A stretch of 64,000 nucleotides of DNA from Purpureocillium takamizusanense (Eukaryota; Ascomycota; Sordariomycetes; Hypocreales; Ophiocordycipitaceae), in contig NC_063073.1 of assembly GCF_022605165.1 (NCBI RefSeq), forward strand, positions 682,001 through 746,000, written 5' to 3'. A program made the position numbers and the translations under genes. Of the stretch, positions 1 through 10,405 are shown piece after piece (positions within the stretch are counted from its first letter, which is position 1; the number at the start of each line of letters is the position of its first letter). Below the pieces are notes generated by a model. That model worked only from the letters and a program-made list of their open reading frames with translations, ran no database searches and had not been told where the DNA came from.

Positions 1-2
1 AT

Positions 3-585
3 CTTGAGCCAGGTGGCTGGTTTGAGTCACAGGAGCTTGACAGCACGGTTGCCTGCGACGACGGCACCCTGGATCCAGATTCTGCACTGGCGAGATGGTT
101 CCAGGACATAGCGGCCGCGGGAGAGTCGTTGAATCGTTCTAGTGTGGTTGGTGCATCGCTCAAGGAGATGTATCAGCGCGTAGGATTCGTCGACGTCCAA
201 CAGCGAATCTTCAGACTGCCAATCAACGGATGGGCCAAGGACGAAAAACTTAGGGAGCTGGGGCAGATGTGGGAGAAGAACATACTTTCCGGCCTTAGCG
301 GGTTTTCGTATCGGCTCTTCAACTGTGTGTACGGAAGGAGTCCTGCGGAAATCGAGGTATGTAAAGTGAACTCCTTTCTCGGTTTGATTGTATTCGCTCG
401 AGAATGCACCCCCACTGGCTGTTCAATCGATTCAAGGGCTTACTGACGGCTTCAAGGTGTCGTTGGTCGACGTTCGACAAGATGTTTCGAATCCGCAAAT
501 ACACGCCTATATGCCATTCTACGTTGTCTGGGGCCGCAAGCCTTACCCCGGCGAAGGCCCTAATTCGACACCGAAATTTCAATAG
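3..585 (+). CDS. LaeA-like SAM-dependent methyltransferase, 3' part
   Basis: The C-terminal 160 residues of a class I methyltransferase; the start and the SAM-binding half lie left of the window. I read exons 3-356 and 457-585. The 100-bp intron has a GTATGT donor, a CTGAC branch and an AAG acceptor, and it joins the frame as EIEV-SLVDVRQD. The visible part opens with LEPGGWFESQELD, the strand after motif I seen in LaeA/TAM-type fungal methyltransferases, and ends with HAYMPFYVVWGRKP, a typical C-terminus of that family. These enzymes are often found beside secondary-metabolite genes or act as LaeA-like regulators; the substrate here cannot be inferred. It converges on a cupin gene 337 bp downstream. 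Confidence 0.82.
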
Positions 586-922
586 CCCGACAAGCGGCTC
601 TCGAAGCTGTACGGCGCACATATATTCAGACTGGAGACCGATACCCGTCGCCACAGGCCCTGTGGCGGACTTGCATGTCTATCAGGAAATCACCCTGAGA
701 ACAATGGATGAAAGATTGGGCTCTATCAACCGTTCTTGTGGCGGGAAGTCAGACGGTGAAGGGAGCCCTTTGTATGATCAAGCATGGAAGGAGCTCACCG
801 GGCGTTAAATGCTATAACGACGCAAGAGTGGGTACAGCCATTCCTGCTGTGACAGGAGCCTAGCCTGAGCGAGTGCCGTCTCTCGCGATTGCGCGTCCGA
901 GCATTACATTCGGATCTTCTAC
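586..922. other. Intergenic, convergent 3' ends
   Basis: Space between the stop codons of the methyltransferase and the cupin gene. Short open frames here lack gene-like composition; it most likely holds the two 3' UTRs. Confidence 0.6.
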
Positions 923-1600
923 CTAATGCTTGACCAGCCAACCGAGTTCCTTAGCACGATTCTCGGGGAGAATCTGCTGAAGCTTCTCTTGAGACAGAAA
1001 CTCGTGATCCGCATATTCGAAGCCTGGTACGACAGTTTCAGTGATGAGCAAACCCTCTCCGTCAGTGGCCTCGCCACGACCTTGTCCGTCGTGGTCCACC
1101 AAGTGGCTCGCTTTCCAGACGCCGCCCTCCACAATCCACTGCAGCTTTTCCCCTTTCTCGACGTCAGGGCCGACCACGAAAGTCTCGATGCGGCCGTCGG
1201 GATGAATGAGGACGTAGCGACCCCTGCCCCGGTGCCAGGTATGAATGATGCGGCTTCGGTTACGGTGAAAGGATCCCGTGGGGCGCGTCGGAGTCAGATA
1301 GTAGAAAATGGTGGTCGAGAGACGGCGGAGGGCTGGATCATAGTCCGCCGGAAGGCCACCCGCGAGAGCAATGGTACGTTCAGAGAGGGGCTCGGCAGGA
1401 TATGGACTGGGCATCTTCATGGACGAGACGTCGGTGACGGCAAAGTAGCCGCCCTCCATGTGAGGAATCAAAGAGAGAGCCTTGATAGTCGCTTGAACTT
1501 GGGGAGACTCGGATGAGCCGTCTTGTGTGGGGACAGAGGACCCCTCGGTTTCCTGATTGCCCATGACCGGCGTGTGCTCTCGGTATCTCCTCAGAGGCAA
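923..1600 (-). CDS. DUF985 / cupin_5 domain protein
   Basis: A single-exon protein of 225 residues in the DUF985 (cupin_5) family, which includes yeast YML079w. Family marks are IPHMEGGYFAVTD (about residues 45-57), the STTIFYYLTPTRP strand, and GSFHRNRSRIIHTWHRG, the cupin histidine strand. Residues 1-35 are low in complexity and vary. The start could instead be Met13 (MGNQETEG), because the first twelve residues look like 5' UTR. Cupin_5 proteins are small-molecule-binding beta barrels without a settled reaction, so no substrate is proposed. Convergent with the partial methyltransferase. Confidence 0.85.
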   Translation of the reverse strand: MPLRRYREHTPVMGNQETEGSSVPTQDGSSESPQVQATIKALSLIPHMEGGYFAVTDVSSMKMPSPYPAEPLSERTIALAGGLPADYDPALRRLSTTIFYYLTPTRPTGSFHRNRSRIIHTWHRGRGRYVLIHPDGRIETFVVGPDVEKGEKLQWIVEGGVWKASHLVDHDGQGRGEATDGEGLLITETVVPGFEYADHEFLSQEKLQQILPENRAKELGWLVKH

Positions 1601-2828
1601 GGTTCTGGTGAGGGACTGTGTACGACGTCGTGCGGCGCGCGCAGGCTACTCTGATGCGGAGTGGAGGAGGCGGCTATGGTTGTGCAGAGTCTAGACGAGG
1701 TCATTACGGAGGTCCGGTGTGCCCATGTAGGTAGCGAGGACTTTATATGGATGCCCGCGAAGCCCAGCGTAAACGGCGGTCAGCCCAACCTCTTGTCAGG
1801 TACTAGCTAGCGCGGCCCAAAAGAAAGAGGTGCTTTGCCACGGCCGGCGATATCAGACCCGAAAGCGCTGGTGCCCCAGATATCCCCTTACGTGGGCCTT
1901 CTCCAAGGGGAAATTGCCGGGTGCGATGGCGTCAGCAGCCCCGGATCCGTCGGGATATGGCATATGCCGAGCGCAGCAGGGGAAGGCTAGCCATGACCTG
2001 GGCAGATCTTGTCGGACATCCGACGCGATGACTATACGTAGCGAGGAAATAAAAAAGGTTCCAGGGTGTGAAGCTGAAGCGTATTGATCAGGAGTAGTAT
2101 ACGTTGTTAATAGGTGCTGAAAGAAAGGGAGGCACGGTGGGACTTGGGGTATGACAGTGGCTCAATGCGTGCCCGCTGGGCATGTTGTGCAACTGAGTTA
2201 CTTGGTGTTGTAGGCTGCGGTCAGCTCGCATCGATTTGTGTATATATGGATCTGATGGAGACACTGGGGTCCGAGCTGCGAGGCTATCGGCTGTTCTCAC
2301 CGTGTCAGCAGCACCCTGTGGATGTGGCAGAAGCCGAAAGCGAGAGCGTGTCGTTTCAGCCATTGCCAAGCACGACTTGAAGCCTGCCTTGCAGGTACTA
2401 ACTACTGTACCCAACCCGAATGCATGTGGGCGCGGCAGTTGGAGATGTGCCTGTGGCCCTCCAGGCCAAGACAGCAGCTGTTGGTGGGGTAGACAAGCAT
2501 GCAGCCCAGTGACGCTGGCACTTTGGGTCCTCAGGTAGGCCCTGGCCCCTGGGTGTACCTTACCTAGAGGTACACTCACTGTAGGTATGGCAATTGAAGC
2601 TGCCTCCAAGCATGCACCCACCTCGGGGGTGTGGGCCGTGTCTAGGTCCCGTCCGATCGGCCACCACCACCACCACCTCCCCTCCTTCCTCCCTCTGCCT
2701 CTATCGATCATACGAACATCGTGACCCCGAGGCACCGCAGCGGTTCACCACCGACCAGCCCCCGCGATCGTCGCCTCAATTGCCGAGTCGCAGACTGCGG
2801 CCCTCGCGGGGCCCTCTGTCCATCCGCC
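1601..2828. other. Intergenic, divergent promoters
   Basis: About 1.2 kb between two divergently transcribed genes (cupin - and OMA1 +). It contains scattered short open frames, a GGTACAC/TAGGTATGG-rich patch near 2555-2590 and a (CCA)n/(CCT)n pyrimidine tract at about 2660-2700 ahead of OMA1. I see no convincing gene. Confidence 0.55.
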
Positions 2829-4127
2829 ATGCTGGCGTCGCGCCTGAGCCGGCTCGGTTGCGGCTCCCTCTCTGGCGCCGCTCGCCTTCCTCGACACGCG
2901 ACAGCCGCCATCCTCTCCTCCCGACCCCGCGCCGTCCTCGTCCTCGCCACACGACCGTTGTCCGATACGCCTCGCCGGAGGCAGCAGTCGCAAGACCCGC
3001 ACGAGCGCCTCCGCGCGGCCCGGCCTCTTGTCCCGCACGCTCTGTCGCAGCGCTTCACGCAAGCCGGCCGGACGCGCAACTCAAAGGCCTTTGCCGCGGT
3101 GTGCGTTGTTGCGGCCGTGGCCTTTTACCTCTACAATTCGCAGACGGTGCCCGTGACGGGCCGACGGCGCTTCAACTTCCTCTCGGACAAGCTGGTGGCC
3201 AAGGCAACCGCGCGGTCAGCAGATGCTGTCATCTGGCAGGTGCAGAACCAGGGAGGCCACTTTCTGTCGGACTGGGACCCGCGGGCGATGCTGGTGAAGC
3301 GCGTCATGAAGCGGCTGATTCCCGTTAGCGGGATGACGGACCTGGACTGGGAGATTCACGTCATCGCAGACAATCGTGCGTTCATCAGTCTTCAGGCTAT
3401 AATTTTCTTTTGCTGTCGGTGGGTTGGCTTGAGCTGACCATGTGTGACTTTAGGAACGGCCAATGCCTTTGTCCTCCCGGGGGGCAAAGTTTTCGTGCAT
3501 AGCGGGATCCTCAACGTCTGCCGCAACGAGGACGCGCTGGCGGCGGTGCTCGGGCACGAGATTGCGCACAACACGGCGTCGCACGCGGCGGAGCGGCTGT
3601 CGGCGGCGTGGGTGGGCAACCTGACGGCGGGGAGCCTCTTCTTTCTGGCCGGGGCGCTGCCGGGGCTGGCTCTCTTCAGCCTGTGGAGCTTCGTGGGCGG
3701 CTTCTACCTGCAAGACCTGCTCTTCTACCTGCCCATGGGGCGCAAGCAGGAGAGCGAGGCCGACTATATTGGGCTCATGATGATGGCGGAGGCGTGCTAT
3801 GACCCCCGCGCGGCGTTGGGGTTCTGGCAGCGGATGGAGGCGATCCAACGGTCGGGCGGGCAAGAGGTGCCCGAAATGCTGAGCACACACCCGTCGGTGA
3901 GTTTGCTGGCCCCCCCCCCCATGTCATGCATGCATGACCCCTGGCGCCGAGCTTGGCTGACTGCTGGACAGAACCAGCACAGAATCAACAAGATTCAGGA
4001 GTGGCTGCCCGAGGCGATGAAGAAGCGCGGCGAGAGCGACTGCAGGGGCACGGCGGCGTTTGCGGACCGGTTCAGGTTGGCGTTGCGGAGGGGGAAGCCG
4101 GTGGACGCGGTGGTGGTGCAGTTGTGA
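2829..4127 (+). CDS. oma1: Mitochondrial M48 metallopeptidase OMA1
   Basis: A zinc metallopeptidase of 381 residues of the OMA1 family, which handles misfolded inner-membrane proteins and stress-dependent processing. Exons: 2829-3375, 3454-3896, 3972-4127. The second intron (75 bp) is divisible by three and would be read through if missed. The ATG at 2829 sits in a CGCCATG context and begins an Arg/Ser-rich mitochondrial presequence (MLASRLSRLG); an upstream in-frame ATG at 2721 is less likely. Then come a membrane segment (AFAAVCVVAAVAFYLY), the PGGKVFVHSGIL strand, the active-site helix GHEIAHNTASHAAER (HExxH), a second hydrophobic stretch, and the third zinc-ligand region ESEADYIGLMMMAEACYDP. 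The C-terminal STHPS-NQHRI stretch is typical. Confidence 0.92.
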
Positions 4128-4898
4128 CGATGAGAACAGCTGGATGAAGGAAGGGGTCGGTTGCTGCAATGACATGCATATACTGTACAGTGCGCAAGAC
4201 AGCACAGCCTAGACGGGCAGGGCTGTAGCTGAAGGTCTTCACGTCACTCCAATATTAGACTGGTCGATGAGACCCTTTCTGTCCATGCAACGCTTGGGCC
4301 AGGCAGCCCCTGCTTGGTGATGTGATGACCTAAAACCAGACCACCGCGATTGTCCGAGGCACGACACACGTGCGTAGCGGCGCTGAAGCGCCCTGGTTGG
4401 CAATTGCGGCGCTCCCATAGGCCAGCGCGGCCCCATGACGTCTTGGGCGGCTCGACGACTTGGCCCGCGACCCCGGATTTGAGCGAAGACCGCTGAAGGC
4501 CCCGCTGCCAGCGGGGAACGAGGGCCCTGCGCCGTGCTGTACAACCGACGGACGGGGCGGTTAGTACTCGGCGTAGGTAGGGCGGCGGGCTGCGGGCAGG
4601 CGCGTGGGCGTTGGCCGGTCCCAACGCCGAGCCGAGGCAAGTCCTTCCATCCAATGCTGCGCCCGATCGCATCTGAGTGAGCGCCTGGCCGGCTACTACT
4701 CTACTCTACTGTTACTGCGCACCCCGTCGTCACTTTCTCACCTTTGTTTGTTCCTCAAACACATCTGAGCCACCACACACACATTGTTGCATTTGCAACT
4801 TGAACGCAGCAGCCCCCCTTTCCCATTGCCCTTTGCCTCCCGTGCAGCAATCCGACGCAAAGACAGAAGGCAAGCCGCCCTGCGCCCCGCCGTCAACC
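4128..4898. other. Intergenic / cytochrome b5 promoter
   Basis: About 0.77 kb downstream of OMA1 and upstream of the cytochrome b5-like gene. Minus-strand open frames at 4239-4672 are Arg/Pro/Ser-rich and not gene-like. A pyrimidine-rich stretch at about 4680-4860 probably carries the promoter and 5' UTR of the next gene. Confidence 0.5.
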
Positions 4899-5446
4899 AT
4901 GGCCGACAAGAAAATCACCACTGCCGAGGTCGGCCAGCACAAGGACGACTCCAACGGTTACTGGCTCATTGTCGAGAATAAGGTCTACGACGTGACAAGT
5001 GCGTTGTCCCCGTCCCGCTGCCCCTTCTCTCTCTATCTGTCGCCGATTGTTTGTGCGTGTTGCCCCTCGGTCGTGGTTATGGACGTTGCGCATCGTCGCC
5101 GCACATGTGACGATGCCGCGACCGCCCCGAGCGGGCCGGCCGGCGGGCAACGATGATCAACAGCACACAGACACGCGCGCATGCGCAGATAAAGCATCAC
5201 ACAGATAATTTCTCTGGACAGCTGTGGCTTTTTGTAAGGAGGGTGACGATGAAAAGCAACAGACGCGCTGACATGAATGTGTGTAAAGAGTTCCTCGACG
5301 AGCACCCCGGCGGCGCCAAGATCCTCAAGCGGTTCGCCGGCAAGAACGCCACCAAGGCCTTTTGGAAGTACCACAGCGAGAACGTGCTGAAGCGACACGG
5401 GCCCAAGTACGAGATTGGCGAGGTGGCCGAGGCGGCCAAGCTGTAA
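4899..5446 (+). CDS. Small cytochrome b5-like heme protein
   Basis: Two exons, 4899-4998 and 5289-5446, encode 85 residues that are essentially one cytochrome b5 domain. The junction T-K-F restores VYDVTKFLDEHPGGAKIL, with His of HPGG as the first axial heme ligand. The second ligand is probably the His of FWKYHSENV. The intron is 290 bp, long for this region, with a GTGCGT donor. No C-terminal membrane anchor follows (the protein ends GEVAEAAKL), so it is likely soluble, unlike microsomal cytochrome b5. ATG context CAACCATGG is strong. Confidence 0.87.
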
Positions 5447-6043
5447 GGGATTTGGTGTGTTTGGAGTTTCCGAGACATCCGCCAGAATCGCGAGTGAGCG
5501 ATGTGTGTGTGTGTGTGTCTGAGAGAGAGGAGGAAAGAGGGAGGGAAATGTGTATGCATCTTTCGCCGTCTCCGCCCTCTTGGTGAGTTGAGGAGTGGAA
5601 AGACATGCAGCGGCTGGGATATAGACAGGGTAGACGAGCGCCGGGCCATGCACGCACGGGGTGTTGCCGGCGGAGGAGGGCTTTCAGGCGTCATGTACTG
5701 ATACCACGTTGGATGGTCGTTGCGCGACGTATACGCGCATATATATACATGGGGAGTCCAGCATTGACACAGTTTGACTTGCCTGTTCATCTGCGGCCCG
5801 CTATCGGTGGGTGGACCATATGTGCATCATCATGTTGGGCATATGAAGCCACAGACAGCCTCTGCGATTGATCCCGAGGCGTGCCTCTATTCCATCATGA
5901 CTGTCTATAAACTCAAAGTAGCTACGCTGTTCCAGCCCGATATATGTCTACGAAATCTTCATCCAAGTATAGACATTATTGTTCAATGAGCACGCTCCAA
6001 GCGTGCGCCGTAGCCCGAAGCAAATCACCCACGGACACACGGT
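5447..6043. other. Intergenic, convergent 3' ends with (TG)n
   Basis: The space between the cytochrome b5-like gene and the phosphatase-family gene holds a (TG)n run at 5502-5518 followed by a (GA)n run. No gene is visible. Confidence 0.55.
5502..5518. repeat. (TG)n microsatellite
   Basis: About eight TG units followed directly by GA units, in the 3' flank of the cytochrome b5-like gene. Confidence 0.9.
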
Positions 6044-7564
6044 CTACTTATCCCCCGTCGTCCCATTTTTCGACGCGTCGGTGTAAAACGTGACCAAGTC
6101 GGTCGAGTTCTTGTACGTGTTGCCGCAGATGTCAGAGAAGCCCCCGAAGAGAGCCTCGCGCTGGCGCACAAAGTCCCGCAGGCCGTCGGCCGAGCAGCTC
6201 TGGCCGGGCCCGTCGAGGCAGCCCGGCAGCACCTGGGGGGCGCGGTTCACCAAGACGCGGTAAAAGGTCGTCGACGACGAGTCGTTGCGTGCGGATGAGG
6301 AGGAAGAGGGAGAAGAAGAAGAAGGGGAGGAGCAGTTCATGCGCTCAATGGCAATGTTGGCCAGAAACGGCAGGATGCGGCTCGACACCCAAGCGCGGCC
6401 GTGGTTGACCTGGTCCAGCGGCATGGTGGCGTTGACGTCGTCGGCGCCCGAGAAGCGGCTGTTGTTGAAGAGGCCCATGGCGACGAGCACGGCGGGCGGC
6501 AACTCGCGGTGCGTAAACGACACGTACATGTCCTGCTGGACGTCCGCGTCCGAGGAGAGGAGGCCGAGCGTGGCGTTGAGCCAGGGGAAGCCGATGGCGC
6601 CGGCGACGCGGCTCCCGTAGCCGACGTTGTAGTGGTACTGGATGTCCTGGCCGTACTCGTACTGCAGCCACTCGTCCGGGTCGAAGAGGTCCGTCGAGCA
6701 AAAGGGCGAGGACCCGCGGATGACGGTCTCGTAGCCGCAGAGCGCCTGCATGGCCACGACGTCTTCGGTCGTGAAGTTGAAGTCGAGCTTGGCGGGTCCC
6801 GACGCCCGCGCGACGTCCTGGTTGAGGCGGTCGACGATGGGCTTGGTGTACGCCTCGACGTAGGCGCGCTGCTTGTCGGAGCCCGCGTCCGAGGCGTACC
6901 CCTTGCAGCTCTTGTACGGGGTGAGGCTATCCGCGCCGGACTCCTTGCCCTCGTACACCTCGACCACGCCGATGGAGCCGTCGTCGACCTCGAGCCCGCG
7001 CGCGAGGCCCTTGGCGCTCTCGACTGTACGCTCCGCCGTCGACGTCCACACGCGCCGCGGCAGCCGCAGGCCCGGGTAGCGGTACGACAGCGAGAGCCCG
7101 AGCTGCGCGGCCTCGACCTTGCCGGTGCGCGTGAGCTTCTCCTGCTCGGAGAAGGAGGGGGGCTCCCACGAGGCGAGGAAGGCCAGCGACGGCGACGCGG
7201 CGGCCCATCCGGCCCTGCTGTCGCCGCTGCTGCTGCTGTTGCCCAGCTTGCGCAGGAACGGCCCCAGGTACTGCTCGTAGTCAAAGTCGTTTGCGTTGAT
7301 GGCCGCGTGCCGCACCAGGTACGCCGCCCGCGTCACGGAGCAGCCGCGCGGCGGGTCGGGCTGCCGCCCGGGGGTGTCGACGGGCTCAAAGTAGGGCGAG
7401 TTGCCGGCGAGGTGCTCGAGCGCGTTGAACGAGTAGGACGAGTACAGCGGCGTGTTTTGGAACTGCAGGGCCGCCGTGGCCGCGATGCCGGTGGCGGCGA
7501 AGAGTGCGGCGGTGGTTGTGGAGGAGGAGGAGGAGGGGGAGCAAGAGAAGAAGGAAGGCTTCAT
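6044..7564 (-). CDS. Histidine-phosphatase-family protein (acid phosphatase-like)
   Basis: A single exon of 506 residues with the layout of fungal histidine acid phosphatases. It has a Ser-rich N-terminus with a hydrophobic stretch (ALFAATGIAATAALQF, signal or anchor), the catalytic strand as AAYLVRHAAINAND, the helix ARxxESAKGLARG, and a late SFTHRELPPAVL. In classical members the first motif is RHGxRxP and the last HD/HAE; here Gly is Ala and the RxP part is missing. Several N-glycosylation sequons (NSS, NAT, NCS, NST) fit a secreted or cell-surface protein. A poly-Ser stretch at about 6297-6332 is a GGA/GAA repeat on the plus strand. The fold is clear; phosphatase activity is less certain. 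Confidence 0.8.
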   Translation of the reverse strand: MKPSFFSCSPSSSSSTTTAALFAATGIAATAALQFQNTPLYSSYSFNALEHLAGNSPYFEPVDTPGRQPDPPRGCSVTRAAYLVRHAAINANDFDYEQYLGPFLRKLGNSSSSGDSRAGWAAASPSLAFLASWEPPSFSEQEKLTRTGKVEAAQLGLSLSYRYPGLRLPRRVWTSTAERTVESAKGLARGLEVDDGSIGVVEVYEGKESGADSLTPYKSCKGYASDAGSDKQRAYVEAYTKPIVDRLNQDVARASGPAKLDFNFTTEDVVAMQALCGYETVIRGSSPFCSTDLFDPDEWLQYEYGQDIQYHYNVGYGSRVAGAIGFPWLNATLGLLSSDADVQQDMYVSFTHRELPPAVLVAMGLFNNSRFSGADDVNATMPLDQVNHGRAWVSSRILPFLANIAIERMNCSSPSSSSPSSSSSARNDSSSTTFYRVLVNRAPQVLPGCLDGPGQSCSADGLRDFVRQREALFGGFSDICGNTYKNSTDLVTFYTDASKNGTTGDK

Positions 7565-9152
7565 CGTGGTTGGTGGTGATGGCGGTGGTGATGATCGCGG
7601 CGGGCTCTAGAATCTAGACGTCGAATCCGATGCCTGCTTTCGCTGCTTGTTCTTCACGCTCGCGGACCGTCCAACTGAACTTACAACACTGAACAAGGCA
7701 AACGAAAAGCGATAAAAGAAAAGTCTCAAGAAATCGTACTTTTTTGAATTATATAACAAAAGCAGCAAAGCGACAGTACGCGCGGCCGAGGTCATTGCGC
7801 AACGCACCGCAACGGTGTTGAGCAAAGCCGCGATCCATCGCGGCTCTTATGACGTATACGTCATTGCCCGGCTGGGGGGGTTATCATCGCCGAAAACAAC
7901 ATACTAACACGACGTGGGAAACAAGTGTCATAGTAATTTGGTGCGTAGCATCGACGATCCGATTTATTAGCTTCCCGAGGCAAAGCAAAAAAAAAAAAGG
8001 GCAGCCTCGAAAGTTGGAAGTTGGAAGAGCTTGTTTGGTGCGCGCGTGCCCCCCACAAGCAAGGTAACCTTGTGGACCTGGCTACTACGCAAGTAAGTCG
8101 GTCAACCGCGTTTTCGCCTCAGGCCGTGTAACGAATTTCATGTTGTAGACGTTGTCTGCCCATCGTTCAAGGTTGCTGACAGTGTGGTGGACTGTTCCTT
8201 CAACGCTTGTTCCTACACGCCCGTGGTCAGTCAATACGTAAGGCCCACCTTCGACGATACGGAAGCAACAGTCTCACCCCAAGGACTCTCCTATACAAAA
8301 GTGCCGTGGCTCGACAAGCGCCGATGCAGATGGCGCTTATGAGCCGCATAGATCACCTCCGTGGGGTAAATTTTTGTCACTTAATGCTTCCAGGGCTACC
8401 TTTCAGTTCAACGCGCACCGGCCCACGATGGAAGCACACATCAGTATGGGAGCACCTTGGTCGTCGTTTCATCGCGGCCAGATGCCACGACATGGCACGA
8501 TGGGGACCAGCGCGAGCCGGTTTGCTCAGCGGAAGCAGATGCTGGGACCGCGCCCAGTCTTTCATCGTTAGCCAGCGCCTAGAGATTGGCGACCAAGGTT
8601 ACGGCCCGACATTGAAGGCTTGTCAAAGTTTCAAGACTCGCCGAGTTACCGAGGCTCGCCGAGGTCCGTCCCAAAGCTCGACAAGGTTCCAAAGTTGTCC
8701 AAAAATATCCCAAGTCTTGATGCCCCCGCTCTGGGGGCAACGAAAGCTTCCTACGACCATCAGGGTTGGAAGTGGAAGTAGCAAGCAAGCAAGGGGCAGA
8801 CACATTCAGGCCGGCAGAGAGTCGCGTGGCAGTAATAAATTGAAATACAGACATTCTCAGTCATCGCAATTATTTGAAGCCATCGCGGGCTACCGGGCTG
8901 TAGCGGCAGTCAAGGTTAGCAGCGGCTATATGTACGGCGCCGCGGCAGCACCAGGGGGCATATTGGGCGGGCGCAGGAGACTGGGCGGTTGCATTCCGTA
9001 TGAGCGATTGCGACCGTACCATGTATATATAGCTGAACGGAGATGCTATAGTCGTGTCAAATGAAGTATATATATTGCTGAGCTCGTCGAAAGGCGTAGG
9101 CGGTTGGGGTTCATCTTTCACCATCTCCTCTATCCGTCATCGTTCAGTAACT
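7565..9152. other. Intergenic, no supported gene
   Basis: About 1.6 kb between divergent genes. A plus-strand open frame at 8207-9064 has no recognisable motif or start context and was not called. The short word CTCGCCGAG occurs twice at 8637-8663. The right end carries TATA-like sequence for the next gene. Confidence 0.5.
9024..9031 (+). promoter_or_regulatory. TATA-box candidate for the six-Cys secreted protein
   Basis: TATATATA lies 122-129 bp upstream of the ATG at 9153, in the range expected for a fungal core promoter. A second AT-alternating stretch follows at about 9065-9074. Confidence 0.45.
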
Positions 9153-9499
9153 ATGCACCTCAACGCATTCGTGCCCGGCGCCATCGCCACCCTGCTCCAC
9201 GTTGCTACGGGCACAGGCATTAGACATTCTCCGGCCCACTCTATCGGTGATGAGTGCCCATCTACGAAGGAGGGAGCCCTCTTCTGTGACCGCTCTTACT
9301 CCAATACTGTACGTGGATGCGACTACTTTACTTACTCTACTATTAGAGGATAGTGACTGATGAGAGATAAAAGGTCATCTGCCACGACGGCGTGGTTAAG
9401 CTAAAAGATCGGTGCAACCACGGCCACTGCCAATACGAAGGCCGCGGGATTCCCCGCTGCTCCCACGTGGGATCAGAGATGCTCGGAAGGATGATGTGA
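9153..9499 (+). CDS. Small secreted six-cysteine protein
   Basis: Two exons, 9153-9308 and 9374-9499, give 93 residues. The 65-bp intron has a GTACGT donor, a CTGAT branch-like site and an AAG acceptor, and keeps phase 0. The N-terminus (MHLNAFVPGAIATLLHVATG) resembles a signal peptide. The rest has exactly six cysteines with spacing C-x9-C-x9-C-x10-C-x4-C-x9-C, starting from DEC and EGALFCDRSYSN. Single-exon reading would stop after four intron-encoded codons and lose four cysteines. The layout matches fungal small secreted cysteine-rich proteins, a class that includes host-interaction candidates, but the role is unknown. Confidence 0.68.
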
Positions 9500-10405
9500 A
9501 GGAAGGCATGTATACGCTTATTCGAGCGGTGTCAATACCAACGTCGAGGACGTTGATTTATCCGGCATAGGCAAACAAGCGAAACCCTCCGTGTCCCTCC
9601 TATCGCCACATTGTATAAGATGACCCTGCGGTTGTGATGGGCCGTATGCTGCTGGTGCCCAGCCGTCAGGCTCTCGCGGCCATTGCGAGACTCAAATTGG
9701 CCATGCGCAAGGCTACAGTTCTCTAGAAGCAGACATTGCGAACTAGCTGTGAGCCGTGACCCAGGAGGTCAAACTTCCATTCTGAGTATTTTCAAGCCCT
9801 GGTCTCTCCGGTGCCATTCATGTTGCCGTCCGTCGGGGCCATCAGCATCGCCAACGTGCGGCCCTCTCGGTCTGCTGAGCTTCTGGATGCCGACCGGGAA
9901 TGAACCATAGAACAATGTTGATCAGTAACTATAATATCTATGTGCAAACAGCAGCGGTGTCAAGGGGACGCGCTCGTAGATCGTGACTGCTCTGGGATAC
10001 TAACGGTTTTCATGATACCTTAGGCATAATCGGGAAACGCACAGAGGCACGTCACCATAATGAGTCGCATCTTTTATCAAGAGGTCATTACCAACACATC
10101 GTATTAGAGAATTATTATCCACATACTTCACTTATCAATGTTCCCAGAGCAAGTGGGAACAACGTCCAAGTATTGCTGATAAATACAGCGCATGCTAGCG
10201 CGATTATACCCGAATTTGCACAGTAACAACTGTCCGTCAGGCGGAGCCACGATGACTCCGCCGCTTATTCCACTCGATGTACTTCGTACTTCGTATCCCA
10301 GATGTCGTTGGAGGCGTCCCTTCTGACGCACTTGCATGCACACGCACACGCACTCACACTCGCACCGTCAAAACATCGTGAGTCGTGACAACCCGGCCGC
10401 ACACC
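9500..10405. other. Intergenic
   Basis: About 0.9 kb without a supported gene. Its right end includes a doubled GTACTTCGTAC-type element (10279-10295), then a CA-rich leader (CACACGCACACGCACTCACACTC) before the decarboxylase ATG. Confidence 0.55.

Noticed and set aside
6401..7579. 392-codon plus-strand open frame
   Set aside because: Antisense of the phosphatase-family gene, rich in Val-Arg-Gly with no family-like sequence.
8207..9064. 285-codon plus-strand open frame
   Set aside because: No convincing start, no recognisable domain, mixed composition and overlap with repeated short words; treated as chance.
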